Shown piece after piece: positions 43,496-55,490 of a DNA stretch of 64,000 bases. The translations under genes and the position numbers were made by a program. Origin of the DNA: Heracleum sosnowskyi (taxonomy: Eukaryota; Streptophyta; Magnoliopsida; Apiales; Apiaceae); contig CM061244.1 in assembly GCA_030848705.1 (NCBI GenBank), forward strand, positions 111,125,111 to 111,189,110, read 5' to 3'. Under the pieces are notes generated by a model. The model was not told the origin of the DNA. It worked only from the letters and a program-made list of their open reading frames with translations, and searched no databases. Each line of letters starts with the position of its first letter. Position 1 is the stretch's first letter.

Positions 43496-44509
43496 TTTTC
43501 TTTACTATTTTATTATTTTTTATTTAGATTTTTGTAATTAAATATTATTTTATGAAATTTTAATATATATTTATATGTGTATATAATATATTGGATTTAT
43601 ATATCTAATAATATAAATAATTTAATTTAATAAATTGTTGACGTAATCTTTAGTATTATTTTACATGTTAAAATATAAAATATTTTTAAATAATAGATCT
43701 AACGGTCTGTATTTATTTTCTCTTAAAAAATCTAAATGTGACTAAAGTGCAAACAAAAAAATATGTGCTCTGTAATGTACTGAGTTTCTTCTAACGTATG
43801 CTATTACTTTTATTTTTTTTATTAATTATCGTATTTAAATTGTATGTTATAAAAAATTATATTAAACTCGGATTTTATAAGTTTAATATAATAATATTGT
43901 CATTATATCTATATTTTTCATGTGTTATTTTTAATTTAAATATAAGTTGTTTTACTTAAAAAATATAAAATAGACAATGCCCTTAAAAAGACAGTTAGTT
44001 AATTATTAAGAAGTAGTTTTATAGCCCGTGCGAGGCAAGGGCATACTCTAGAATATTACGTAATTTTTCATTAATTTTGACGTATTTTATGAATTATTTG
44101 AAAATTTAAGTTAATAGTATTTGTTGCGAGACTAAATCCCCTATTTTATACATGTTGTATTTGTTTAGTAAAAAGTTCATGTAAACACGAGTAATATTTA
44201 GAAATTAGTAAATTGTTATCGATTTCATAATAATTTGTTGTTGCATAGTATATTTTTTAACAAAAATGAATGACCAAATTACATGCTAATAAAATTATAA
44301 AATTAGTATTCCATATGATTTTGCATGCATATTTAAAATTATTTGGTGATTAATAACTATCTTTCATCACTCATTTGAAAAACAAGTAACATATTTCATG
44401 TCATATTAATAAGAAGTCCATGACACAAAATTATATCATGTTTATAACTATTTCAACATCATTAACATTTTAATTATATATACTTTTTGTTTTTTTTAAA
44501 TAACTTAAA

Positions 44510-44712
44510 TTACACACACACACACACACTATATATATATATATATATATTACAAAATAATTAGTATACTTTAATGAAGATTAGTTATCAAATGGGTTAT
44601 TGCATCCCCCCCCCCCACAAAATATATCTCTGCTCCCCCCCCCCCCCCTCTCTCTCTCTCTCTCTCTTTCGGTTTCTGTGCCAAAACTTTAGGCTCATTC
44701 TCTTCCCCTCCT

Positions 44713-44797
<85 letters not shown>

Positions 44798-44800
44798 CTC
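44510..44800. repeat. compound microsatellites (CA)n, (AT)n, C-runs, (TC)n, (TA)n
   Basis: (AC) about 44510-44529, (AT) about 44530-44550, two C-runs at 44607 and 44635, (TC) 44650-44668 and 44717-44760, (TA) 44761-44795. Confidence 0.95.
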
Positions 44801-44912
44801 TCTCTCTCGGTTTCTGTGCCAAAACTTTAGCCTCATTCTTTTCCCCTCCTCCGGTGTCTCTCACTCGGTTTCTGTGCCAAAACTTTAGTCTCATTCTCTT
44901 CCCCTCATCCGG
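44670..44912 (+). repeat. three copies of a CGGTTTCTGTGCCAAAACTT unit
   Basis: Copies at 44670, 44808 and 44866, each about 58 bp and ending TTCCCCTC(C/A)TC-GGT. The first two are pushed apart by the (TC)n(TA)n tract. Confidence 0.8.
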
Positions 44913-46893
44913 TGATTTCTTCGATGCCACTGCCCGGAGATCCCTCTTTTATCCCTCGTATCCTTCTTTTAGTCTCTTTAGGTTTTCTTTCCTTCCTCTC
45001 TCGTCCGCCCTTTCTCTTTCCTCCCCGTCTTCTCCACATTTTCTTCTCAACTTTTGTTTTGGATCTATATTTTGATGGTTCATTCTAACTCTATATCTTC
45101 TAATTGATGTTTGTTCCAGGACTTTGTGGCAGATCACTCGTACTTTTCATGGATGAAGACGGATTTCAAGACATGTTATGATTGTAGAATTATTTTTTAC
45201 ATCTAGTTTAGATTTTGTTAGTTTCCCTGATAGTTGGTGTACTTAGTTCTTGCGTTCACTAACTCGGATTTCTATTTTCTAAAAATTATATCGATTAGAA
45301 ATCGACATCACTGCATTGTTTCCCTCACTTGCGTGTCTTGGTGATTAATCTGTTCGATTCGATATATTTTTGGATTCTCATATGGTCTAAGGTTTTGTAT
45401 TGTTATATCCCAGTATTGTGGATTGATTTATCTTTCATGTAATATCTAGTATGTAATTTTTTCCTCTTAATTTTGTATAAGTACTTGATGCTGCATATTA
45501 TGTTTTTTAAGATACATGAATGATCATGTTACATGGTATCAAATTTATAAAAATATTACTCGATATGATTTTGCATGCGTACTCTAATTTAGTTAGTGAT
45601 GAATAACTATATTTCGTCAATCCTTTAGAAAACAATTAACATGACATGAAATCATGTTATGTTACTAAAAATTTGATATTACAAATTCATGTCATATTTA
45701 TAATTATCTCAATATCACTATCTTTTTAATTATATTTTATTAATATTTTAAATTATGTATATTACAAAAAATAACATATGTACATTTATATGCAAATATT
45801 AAATACAAAATAATTAGTGTATTTAATAAAGATTAGTTATTAATTATTAGAGATATCAAAATGTATTAACAATAGAGATATTAATATGAAGTAAATAGAA
45901 TAGGGGTTGAAAAGTAATTTTACACCTCGAAGGGTATAATTTTCTTTTAAGAGTGAATAAATTCGCTCAATAAACTCCCTAGTTGCGAGGCACGAGTATA
46001 CTCTAAAAAATTATGTAATTTGTGATTAATTTTGGTGTATTTTGTGAGATATTTTTAAGTTAGTGATAGTTGTTATGAAATTAACGTTCCTATTTTTTCT
46101 ATAATTTTGTATAATTTACCGGTAAATATTTGATGATGCATGGTTTGTTCTTTAAGAAACACAAATACTTATACTATACATTGATAAACTTAAAAGAATT
46201 ATTACTCGTTATGATTTTTCGTGTATATTCTAAATTAATTGATGATGAAAATTTTCCTTTCTTATAATTATATCACAGTTAACATGACGTGAAATTATGT
46301 CACATTAATTATTAAGAATTAATGTCATTAAATCGGGTTATTTTTATAATTGTTTCAATATCAATTTTTTTAATTATGACACACAAACCTCTTAATTGCT
46401 ATAGTAATTTTTATAATTATCCTTTTACATTGAACTAAATGATTCACAAACCTCCTAATTATTATAGTAAATATGTATTAAATATGTAATAGATAAGGTT
46501 CAAAAACTCGAAAATTGGTTCCGCTTAATTTTGTCTTCAAAATCCGAGTACTTGTTTTCAACATCCAAGTACGAGCTCAAATTCAAATTGGTTGACAATC
46601 GAGTTCCGAGTACTCATCTGTGTACTTGGCCAAGTTAATCGATTTTTAAAATCACATGTAACAGATTTACTTTCTTAACCTGTATAATACAAGCGTATTT
46701 GTATAAATTCGGGTATGCACTATTTACGTTTACGAGTAATGAAAATAGTTTCATAAAAGATTGCTTTATTTGAAAATTTTAGTATATTATGTGTTTAAAA
46801 ATTAAATTATTATGTTATTTTTTGCTCGATGATTAGTTTAAAAATGCCAATGAATTGATTTAAGTATAGACTATTGTGTAATAATGAGTAGAC

Positions 46894-46898
46894 ACAAT
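46894..46898. repeat. probable target site duplication ACAAT, left copy (element B)
   Basis: ACAAT before the B 5' LTR. ACAAT also occurs at 58425-58429, right at the truncated end of the 3' LTR. Confidence 0.55.
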
Positions 46899-47850
46899 TG
46901 TTAGGAATATGTTGACAGGTAGCTCATCAACGAAATGAGTGATATAGCAATTGCACTGTACAATACTTCACTGGTTGATATACATTTGTTGTAGGTATTA
47001 TATAAGTTTTCTAAGTCATGTTGACTATGTACTAGATAGGCAAAATAGGTTGGTTAAGTGTAAATATATTGTGCCTTGTAATTTTGCCTAAGTGAAGACA
47101 TGTCAACGGAATGAAGATTAGTCTATCAACGGAATGAAGATTAGTCTTTCAACGGAATGAAGATTACTCTATCAACGAAATGAAGAATATACCATCAACG
47201 GAATGAAGAATAAAGCTATCAACGAAACACATCTTTCTACTATCAACGAATCATTATCACTTTTCTGAATAGTTGACAAAGTGATAGTGACAGTTTTCTG
47301 ACAGATCAAAAGGTGATGTAGAAGTGTACTTTGCATTGGAAGCCATCAAAATGGACACTGGGAATAAGGAAACATTCCAATTTTCAATTAGGTTCTTGAG
47401 TGGGATCATAATAAGCATGAAGACAAAAGACAAGATCTCCAAGGACCATTGGACAAAAGGGATGAAAAGCAAGCTACTGGCGGTTACCTTTAGTGTATTT
47501 TAGTGTAGCCAAAAATAGCATTGTAAACTTGGGTTTTATAACCAAGTGTAGCAGTTCTTTTTTGTGATAAGTGAGTGAGATAAAAATAGTTTGTATTAGC
47601 TTCTTTCAAGAGCACTCTCACTCCAAATCAGGAACTGAGCAGCCGTGATACTTTTGTAACACAGATTATTTCCGCAATAAAAACATCTCAGTTGGATCCT
47701 CAAAACATCCAACTGAAATTTTATATTTGCTTGTGTTTTTACTTTCAGTGTTGTTTTATTTGAAAGTTGTTTTAAGTTTAGAAATATCTAGAATTGTATT
47801 CAACCCCCCCCCCCCCTTCTACAATTCTGTTAGGTCATTTGGGATTAACA
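46899..47850 (+). repeat. 5' LTR of copy B (952 bp, internal deletion)
   Basis: Starts TGTTAGGAATATGTTG, then jumps to ACAGGTAGCTC; 93 bp present in the 3' LTR are missing between two GTTG. Ends GGGATTAACA. Contains the seven-unit TCAACG array at 47103-47266. Confidence 0.93.
47103..47266 (+). repeat. seven phased 23-24-bp repeats in S1 5' LTR (copy B)
   Basis: TCAACG at 47103, 47126, 47149, 47172, 47195, 47219 and 47243. Unit body GGAATGAAGATTAGTCTA degrades towards the 3' side. Confidence 0.9.
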
Positions 47851-47852
47851 AT

Positions 47853-47863
47853 TGGTATCAGAG
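47853..47863 (+). other. primer binding site of copy B
   Basis: TGGTATCAGAG, initiator tRNA-Met type, two bases after the LTR. The next base is T where D has C. Confidence 0.88.
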
Positions 47864-47913
47864 TAAGCTTCTAACATACAAGAAGTTTAAAGATCAAGGC
47901 CAAAACAGAAACC

Positions 47914-48723
47914 ATGGTGAAGAAGGATGCTGGTGTAAAGATACCAGTTCTAGATAAGGACAATTACTTTCACTGGAAAGTAAAAATGCATCTACATCTC
48001 ATGTCTATGGATGAGAGATATGTAGACTGCATTGAGAAAGGTCCACACGTTCCCATGAAGTTTGTATCTAGAGTTGGACTGCCAGATGATGCTGAAGATG
48101 TAGAAATTCCAAAACCTGTCTCAGAATGGACTGTTGAAGATGTTGCAGAAGTCCATAAAGATAAAAGAACCATGAACATTCTGTTTAATGGTTTGGAGCA
48201 AGAGATGTTTGACAATGTCATAAACTGTACAACTTCTAAAGAAGTATGGGACACTGTTAGAACACTCTGTGAAGGAACTGAGCAAGTTAGGGAGAACAAA
48301 ATGCAACTCCTCATACAACAATATGAGCACTTTCATTTCAAAGCTGGTGAAACCCTAAATGACACGTTTAGTAGGTTTCAAAAGCTCTTGAATGGATTAA
48401 AGCTGTATGGGAGAATATACCAAACCAAGGATTCAAATCTCAAATTTCTTAGAGCTCTTCCAAAAGAGTGGAAGCCTATGACTGTTTCCCTGAGAAACAC
48501 TCAAGAGTACAAAGACTATACTCTTGAAAGGCTTTATGGAACCTTAAAGACATATGAGCTGGAAAAGGAGCAAGATGAAGAAATTGAGAAGGTACAAAAG
48601 AAAGGTGGATCTATTGCATTGATTGCATCTATGAACCAACTGGAAGATGACAATGAAGAAGCTATAAAAGCCACAACTAGTCGAGCTAGTTGTAGGAGTG
48701 ATGTTAGCAGTGGTAAAGGCTAG
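47914..48723 (+). pseudogene. Gag N-terminal part of copy B
   Basis: ATG 47914 gives MVKKDAGVKIPVLDKDNYFH. Copia Gag capsid region with NYFHWKVKMHLHLMSMDERY, then TSKEVWDTVRTLCEG and LRALPKEWKPM. A single TAG at 48721-48723 separates it from the next segment, which is in the same frame (basic stretch, then zinc knuckle). The particle protein would be cut short. Confidence 0.85.
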
Positions 48724-50964
48724 ATGACAGAAGAAGAAGAAGAACCAACCAACTTGGATGACTTAGATGAGATTGATGAACACATTGCTTTTCTTTCAAG
48801 AAAATTTTCTAAGTTCAAATTCAAGAGAAACTCAGAAGCAAGGCCACCAAGGAGAGACTTTCAACCTAGCAAAAATAATTGGATTGAAAAGTCTAAGTCT
48901 AAATGTTTCAACTGTGGAATGATTGGTCACTTTGCTGGAGATTGCAGAAAGCCCAAAGTTGAGAAGGGCAACAGGAAATTTGAGCCTGTTGATTATAAAA
49001 AGAAATACTTTGAACTTCTCAAGCAAAAAGAAAAGGCTTTCATGTCTCAGGAGTATGATTGGGCTGGTAATGGTGAAGATTCAGATGATGATGTTGAGTA
49101 TGTCAACTTGGCTCTAATGGCTAACAATCATGAGCAGGAAGCAAGTTCCTCTAGCAACCAGGGAGACAAAAGGAATCTTTGGTACTTGGATAGTGGTTGT
49201 TCAAGACACATGACTGGTGATTCTACCCTGCTCACAGAGTTTCAGGAAAGAGCTGGCCCTTGTATTGCTTTTGGAGATGACAGCAAAGGCTACACTAAGG
49301 GATATGGCTTGATTTCAAAAGAGAATGTCATCATAGACGAGGTTGCATCGGTGGATGGTCAAAAGCACAATTTGCTTAGTATCAGCCAACTTTGTGACAA
49401 AGGATTTTTAGTTACTTTTTCAAAAGAAGCATGTGTTGTTTCTAAAGGAGGAGACAACAATGTGGTAATGACTGGATTCAGAAGAGGGAATGTCTACATT
49501 GCTGACTTTAGTAGCACAAGTCCAGACACCATCACTTGTCTTTTTAGCAAGGCAAGCAAGGATGAAAGTTGCCTATGGCACAAGAAATTTTCTCATTTGA
49601 ATTTTAAGGTTATGAATGACTTGTTGAGGAAAGATCTTGCTAGAGGAATTCCACAGGTGGAATTCTCAAAGGATGGTTTGTGTGATGCATGTCAAAAAGG
49701 GAAACAAAAGAAGGCATCATTCAAAAGCAAGACAGAGTCATCAATTGTCCAACAGCTTGAGTTGCTTCATATGGATCTATTTGGCCCTGTAAATGTCATG
49801 TCCATTTCAAAGAAGAAATATTGTCTTGTGATTGTTGATGATTTTTCTAGATTTACATGGACTTTCTTTTTGCACTCCAAAGATGAGGCAAGTGAAATCA
49901 TTATCAATCACATTACGATGGTAAACAATCATCCTGATTTCAAAGTAAGAAGGATTAGGAGTGACAATGGGACAGAGTTCAAGAATTCAACTATGAAGAT
50001 GTTCTGTGAAGAAAATGGTATTTTGCACGAATTTTCAGTAGCAAGGACACCACAGAAAAATGGTGTAGTTGAAAGGAAAAACAGAACACTTATTGAAGCT
50101 GCAAGGACAATGCTAGATGAATCAAAGTTACCAACTTATTTTTGGGCTGAGGCAGTTAACACAGCTTGCTTCACTCAAAATATTTCTTTGATTAATCAAG
50201 CCAAGGGAATGACCCCTTATCAACTACTCAAAAGAAAGAAGCCACTATTGGATTTTCTTCATGTCTTTGGATGTAAGTGCTTTGTTCTGAGAAATCAAGT
50301 TGAGTATTTGGGGAAATTTGAAGCAAAGGCAGATGAAGCAATATTTGTGGGATATGCAGCAGGGAAAGCTTACAGAGTCTATAATCTCAGAACTAACATT
50401 GTTACGGAATCTGTACATGTTGTTTTTGATGATCTCAAAATTCAAGGTCTCTGTGATGAAGGTTTCCATGAAAGTCTTTCTTTTGAGAATGAGGAAGGAG
50501 ATCAAGTGAATCATGTTAAGGCTATTGAGAAACAGCCTAAAGTTGTTATGTCTAGCACAGATGAAAGCAGTAGTGAAGATGAAATTGATGCATTAAGATT
50601 GAAAAGAATAGCTGCTAGCAGACCAAATGGTCATTCCGTTGACAGTCATGGTGGAGGATTCGTTGACATTCAAAATGAGCATTTCGTTGACAGTCAAAGT
50701 AGGCATACCATTGACAGTCATGGAAATGCTTCTAGGAATGATCACTTAGGGACAACAAACTCAGGGGGAGTTTCTCAAGGACAAACATCTAATCAAGGCA
50801 ATCATGATCACGAAGCTACATCTTCTAGAGCTAATCTACCTCCCTCGAGTAAATGGACTAAAGATCATCCATTTGAACTCATTATAGGTGATGTTTCTTC
50901 AAAAGTCCAAACTAGAAGAGCAACTCAAAAGGAATGTCTATATAGTAAGAGGGAAATGGACTAA
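48724..50964 (+). pseudogene. gag zinc knuckle fused in frame to protease, integrase and RT start (copy B)
   Basis: In frame with the upstream gag. Zinc knuckle CFNCGMIGHFAGDC (residues 61-74) is followed after about 80 residues by the protease WYLDSGCSRHMTGD (Asp near residue 156). Copy A and element D have a long gag C-terminus with a second knuckle and a frame change here, so a deletion fused gag and pol. Integrase has CDACQKGKQKK, LLHMDLFGPV, RSDNGTEF and PQKNGVVERKNRTL (Q to K within the Glu block). The linker has VDS repeats. The frame ends at TAA 50962-50964 in filler DNA within RT. Confidence 0.88.
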
Positions 50965-50999
50965 AGATCATACCTCTATGTGTTATAGGCACAAAATGG

Positions 51000-52382
51000 G
51001 TGTTTAGAAACAAAATGGATGAAAATGGCATAGTCACAAGGAACAAAGCTAGATTGGTTGCAAAAGGCTACTCACAGGAAGAGGGAATTGACTTTGATGA
51101 AACCTTTGCTCCTGTTGCAAGACTAGAAGCAATAAGGACCTTCCTAGCCTATGCAGCCCATTCCAATTTCAAGGTCTATCAAATGGATGTGAAGAGTGCT
51201 TTTCTGAATGGGGAATTGGAAGAGGAGGTGTATGTAAGTCAACCTCCTGGTTTTGAAGATGATGATTTTCCAGAATATGTGTACTTCCTCCTCAAAGCAC
51301 TCTATGGTTTGAAACAAGCACCTAGAGCCTGGTATGACACACTTTCACAGTTCCTCCTTGAGAATAACTTCACTAGAGGTACTGTAGATAAAACTCTTTT
51401 TCATAGGATTGTGAATAGCTCTACTATACTTGTTCAAATTTATGTAGACATAATTTTTGGGTCTACAGATGAAAAACTTTGTCGAAAGTTTGCGAAGCTT
51501 ATGCAAAGTAAATATGAAATGAGCATGATGGGAGAATTAACTTATTTTCTTGGTCTCCAAGTGAAGCAAGTTAATGAAGGCATTTTCATTAGTCAACCAA
51601 AATATATTCATGATTTATTAAAGAAATTTAACTTAATGGAATGCTCTCCTGCCAAAACTCCCATGCCTACTGCCACCAAACTTGAATTGAATACTAAGGA
51701 AAAATCTGTGGACAGTTCAAGTTACAGAGGCATGGTAGGCTCACTTTTATATTTAACAGCTAGTAGACCTGATATTATGTTTGCTACATGTCTATGTGCT
51801 AGATTTCAGGCTGATCCTAGGGAATCCCATTTAGTTGCTATTAAAAGAATTTTCAGATATCTCAAAGGAACACCAAACCTTGGCATTTGGTATCCTAGAG
51901 AATCTGGCTTTGAACTAATTGGTTATTCAGATGCAGATTATGCAGGATGTAAAATTGACAGGAAAAGCACAACTGGCACCTGTCAATTCCTAGGAAACAA
52001 GCTTGTGTCATGGTTCAGCAAGAAACAAAACTCAGTTTCTACCTCCACAACTGAGGCTGAGTATATTACAGCTGGAAGTTGTTGTGCACAGATTTTATGG
52101 ATGAAGAATCAACTACTTGATTATGGATTAAGAGTTGAGAAAATCTCTATCTTCTGTGACAACACTAGTGCCATTGCCATTACTGAGAATCCAGTACAAC
52201 ATTCAAGGACCAAGCACATTGACATCAAGTATCATTTCATTAGAGAACATGTTATGAATGGTACTGTGGAGTTACATTTTGTTCCAAGTGAACAACAACT
52301 TGCAGACATCTTTACCAAACCACTTGATGAATCAACATTCTCAAGATTAGTAAGTGAGCTAGGTATGCTGAATTTCTCTTAA
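51000..52382 (+). pseudogene. RT and RNase H of copy B (460 codons), catalytic Asp lost
   Basis: RT resumes at TKWVFRNKMDENG and continues through QMDVKSAFLNG. The active site reads IYVDIIFG (51435-51458) instead of IYVDDIIFG in copy A: one Asp codon of YVDD is deleted in frame. SLLYLTASRPDIMFATCLCA and RNase H (DADYAGCKIDRKST, TTEAEYITAGSCC, FCDNTSAIAI) follow, ending ADIFTKPL and TAA 52380-52382. Otherwise the longest clean pol piece of family S1 here. Confidence 0.9.
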
Positions 52383-52922
52383 TCATTTATGAGATTTTTG
52401 CAAGTTTATGTTGTAGCCAGAAATTTGCTATGGTTTTTCTGTGAATTAATTTTCTCAGGAAAAAGTAAAATTTTGTCTAAGTCAAAATTACTGTGTCAAC
52501 GAATGCCTTATTCTGTTGACAGTTTTAGCATTTTTTTTTGGTGTTTCGTTGACAGCTCTTTTATGTCAACAAAACGAAGCTTTATCAACGAAATAGACGG
52601 GACCTTAAACGCCCAATTCTGATTCGTTGATATAGCGTGGTTAATCTGAACCGTTGAATTTTCACGTCTCTTTACCACGATCTATGCATACACCCCTGTA
52701 AGTATAAATCATGGTAATATTTTAATTGTAACAGTTAGATTTTTAAGCAAATCCAGTAATTTATATTTATTATTGGACTTAATTTTTGAGAAATTTTGGG
52801 GGAGTATTTAAGAAATTTTGTTTTCTTTAATTCTTTTCTACCTTGCTCTCAAAATCTCCAAAGGCTTTCTTACTTCTTCTCTCTCAAAGCAAAACAAAGT
52901 TCAAGCTTTTCTTCACTCAACA
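52383..52922 (+). other. spacer between pol and ORF3 of copy B
   Basis: No ORF. S1 words in both orientations at about 52497, 52545, 52586 and 52624. A GGGGGAGTATTTAAG tract near 52798 precedes a pyrimidine-rich leader and the ORF3 ATG. Confidence 0.65.
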
Positions 52923-53984
52923 ATGGCACCCATAGTCAAACTCATGTCAGCTGGAGGGTTCATTTACGAGAAGAACAAATCCATTCCATTTGTTGTCAAG
53001 GAAAGCCCGAACAAAATCTTTCACAAGATGATGGATTTCCTGATGAATTGCAAACTCAGCTACACAATGTTTCACTCAACTCCGCTCTACAATGAAATCA
53101 TAGAGGAGATTTGGACCTCCTGTGAGTACAGTGGGACAAATTGCACTTTGCAATTCACCATTCAAGGTAAAGAGTATATTGTCAATTCAGATGTATTGCA
53201 AGCATGCCTTCACATTCCTGAGAATAACTGCTTAGCTTTACCTTCATATACCGAAATGGTTAACATGTTTAATTCTATAAATTACTCTTTGCCAACTGAT
53301 AATTTGGGTAAGATAATTAGGAGAGGTTTGGTCAGGGAATATAGTTACTTAGCTGATGCATTCATTAAGGTCTTTTCTGGTAAAATCAGTAATTTTGATG
53401 CATTAAGTAACTCAATTTTGATTCTGTTTACCATGCTCTTAACTGATAGATATTATAACTTTAGCACCCAACTTATGTATGAAATTGGTGCTAAGTTGGG
53501 TGATAAGGCTAATAGGAAAAATAATATCTATTATGCTAGATTTCTAATGATGTTGGCTAACCATGTTAGTCCAGCACCATTGGTTATCTCTAACCCAAAT
53601 TCCAGGTTTGACTGCTTTGTACAAGAGAAGAGGGTCTTGACAGACATCCTGATGCTCAATCACAATGGTAATGTCACAGTGGTGTATCTGCCCATAATTG
53701 AGGTAACCACTACTAACCCTGTTAGTTTAACTGTTACTTCTACTATTTCACCCACCTCTGTTGCTATGGACTCTGTAGTTGTGACCCAACAGGCTCCTGC
53801 CCATACAACAAAACCAAAATCTAAGAAATCCTCCAAGCCACCCTCAGGTGCTTCTCAAAAGGCACCTGTTGTAAAATCCACTACAAAACCTAAGGGGAGT
53901 GGTGCAGGTAGTGTGAGAGGTGAGGGAAGGGGTGAAAATCAAAAAAACCCTAAGAATAATGTAGGAGAGATAAGTGAGACCTAG
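52923..53984 (+). pseudogene. ORF3 of copy B, N-terminal domain
   Basis: Starts at ATG 52923 (MAPIVKLMSAGG), the same ATG that follows the D insertion at 16013. Helical domain of about 220 residues. Blocks IIEEIWTSCEYSG, KEYIVNSDVLQACLHIPE, SYLADAFIKVFSGKISNFDA and NIYYARFLMMLANHV correspond in order to blocks in S2 ORF3. Pro/Lys/Ser linker after it. Ends at TAG 53982; the frame goes on. Confidence 0.82.
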
Positions 53985-55490
53985 CCAAGCCCCATTGTGT
54001 CTTCCCAACAAGACATAATGAGTAATATGGATATTAGCACAAGTCTAATTGCATCCTCCCAAAAGGATGTAGTTATTGAAACAAGCTCTCATCCAAGAGC
54101 ATACATCAAAAGGGTAAGGGACACAACTAGCCCCCAAACAGCTATCTCCCAATACCAAAGAAGGGTAAGACAAAAATCCCAGGTCACACAGGGTGCACAT
54201 ACACTGGAAGCAACAATTCCAGTTTCTCAAATTCAATTTGATGTAGCCCCAATTTTTACTCTGGGGTTACAGTCCCACTCTCTCAATATTAATATTGAGA
54301 CACCTCCACAAAATTCACCAACACAGTCATTAGATGTGGATATGATCCATACATCTATTCCTGATTCTCCAACTTTGTTTTTGGAGAAGCCCAACTCTGA
54401 AATTGGTGATCATCACTTGTTAAGTGATTTGTTGGGCCACTAATCATCTTTTTCTGAAGCTACAAGAGGATCTGTGGAACCATCTTTAAAATCAATCACC
54501 ACAGATTCTACTGTAATTTCACTTTCTCAAAATCCTTCCTTGACTTCATCAACGAAACAGTCTCTTTCGTTGACAAGTGTTTCTCCATCAACGGTATCCA
54601 TACCGTTGACAGTTCAAACTACCATTCCGTTGATAGTTCATTCTGCACCTTTTATTGAAAATCCAGTTGTTCACACAACTAGTGCAGATGATCTAGTGGT
54701 AGTTGAAACACTTCTAGGATTGAAAGGGAGTGAATCTGAGAGACTGGCTTGCAGCCAGGCAAAAGGAGAGGATGTGTGTGAGAGGCTGGCTATTTCTTCC
54801 AGCCAGGCAAAAGGAGAGACTGAGAGTTCCACCTTAGTAGGTGAAGGTGAGGGTGTGAGAGGTGTGAGCCATGGGGAGCCCATGATGCAAGAAAAGAGTG
54901 GAGAGAGAGAAGGGACTACAGGAGATATAAGGGAGGAAGCGGCCATTACTAGTGAGTCAATGAAGGTTAATGAGGGTGAAAGGGAAATGACTTTCCAAGA
55001 GCATTATCAACAGACTCTGGATAGTATTTCTCTGGATCCTAAAACTTTTACTCATCCTGTGCCAGCCTATCAACTAATGGCTCAATAGGGCAATGTGGAG
55101 GTAGAGAGGTCACTTAATCTTATTCATACAACTGCATCCATGATGAGGGCTAAGGATGCACTTGCCAATTTGTCTCCAGGAGCTGGTGGAAGTTTTGAGT
55201 TTGACGATTCTTCAAGTGATGAGGATGCTGATCTACAGGTGGCTATCTCTTCACAGATTGGGACTTCTGTGGTGCCTCCTACTCCAAGATGGCTCTCTCA
55301 AAACATGCATGGAAATCATAGTCTGGATGCTGCAATTTCTAGGCAGTACAATGAGGCTTACTTGGCTCATGAGTCTGCTAATGACAATGACAAGAAATTC
55401 TACAAGGCTATAATGGACTCTTTGGAGATTCAGAGGCTACAGATGTTGCAGACCAGGATTGTAGCTAGGGAAATCAAGGACTCCATTTAA
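53985..55490 (+). pseudogene. ORF3 of copy B, linker part with three in-frame stops
   Basis: Same frame as the N-terminal part. Stops at TAA 54441, TAG 55086 and TAA 55488. Holds the family-word palindromes at 54548-54609, Ser/Thr-rich repeats, SSSQAKGE repeats (54725-54820) and the block HYQQTLDSISLDPKTFTHPV. No frameshift separates it from its neighbours. Confidence 0.75.

Larger units (their letters stand above)
44018..46390. repeat. three diverged copies of one AT-rich repeat
   Basis: 44018-44490, 45480-45760 and 45970-46390 share, in order, GCGAGGCA..ATACTCTA, GATGATGCAT-like, TATGATTTTGCATGC and AACATGA-GTGAAAT-like segments. By eye they are clearly homologous but strongly diverged. 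Confidence 0.55.
43050..46893. other. AT-rich intergenic DNA with Helitron-like repeats and microsatellites
   Basis: 3.8 kb without a supported gene. It includes a Helitron-like end at 43469, three diverged copies of one repeat (44018-44490, 45480-45760, 45970-46390), a microsatellite cluster (44510-44800) and a three-copy leader-like repeat (44670-44912). A stretch at 45117-45190 (GACTTTGTGGCAGATCACTC) could be an exon relic, but nothing recognisable is encoded. Confidence 0.55.

Noticed and set aside
47103..47266. 23-24-bp units as a telomere or satellite remnant
   Set aside because: The arrays sit at the same place in every S1 LTR and are part of the retroelement.
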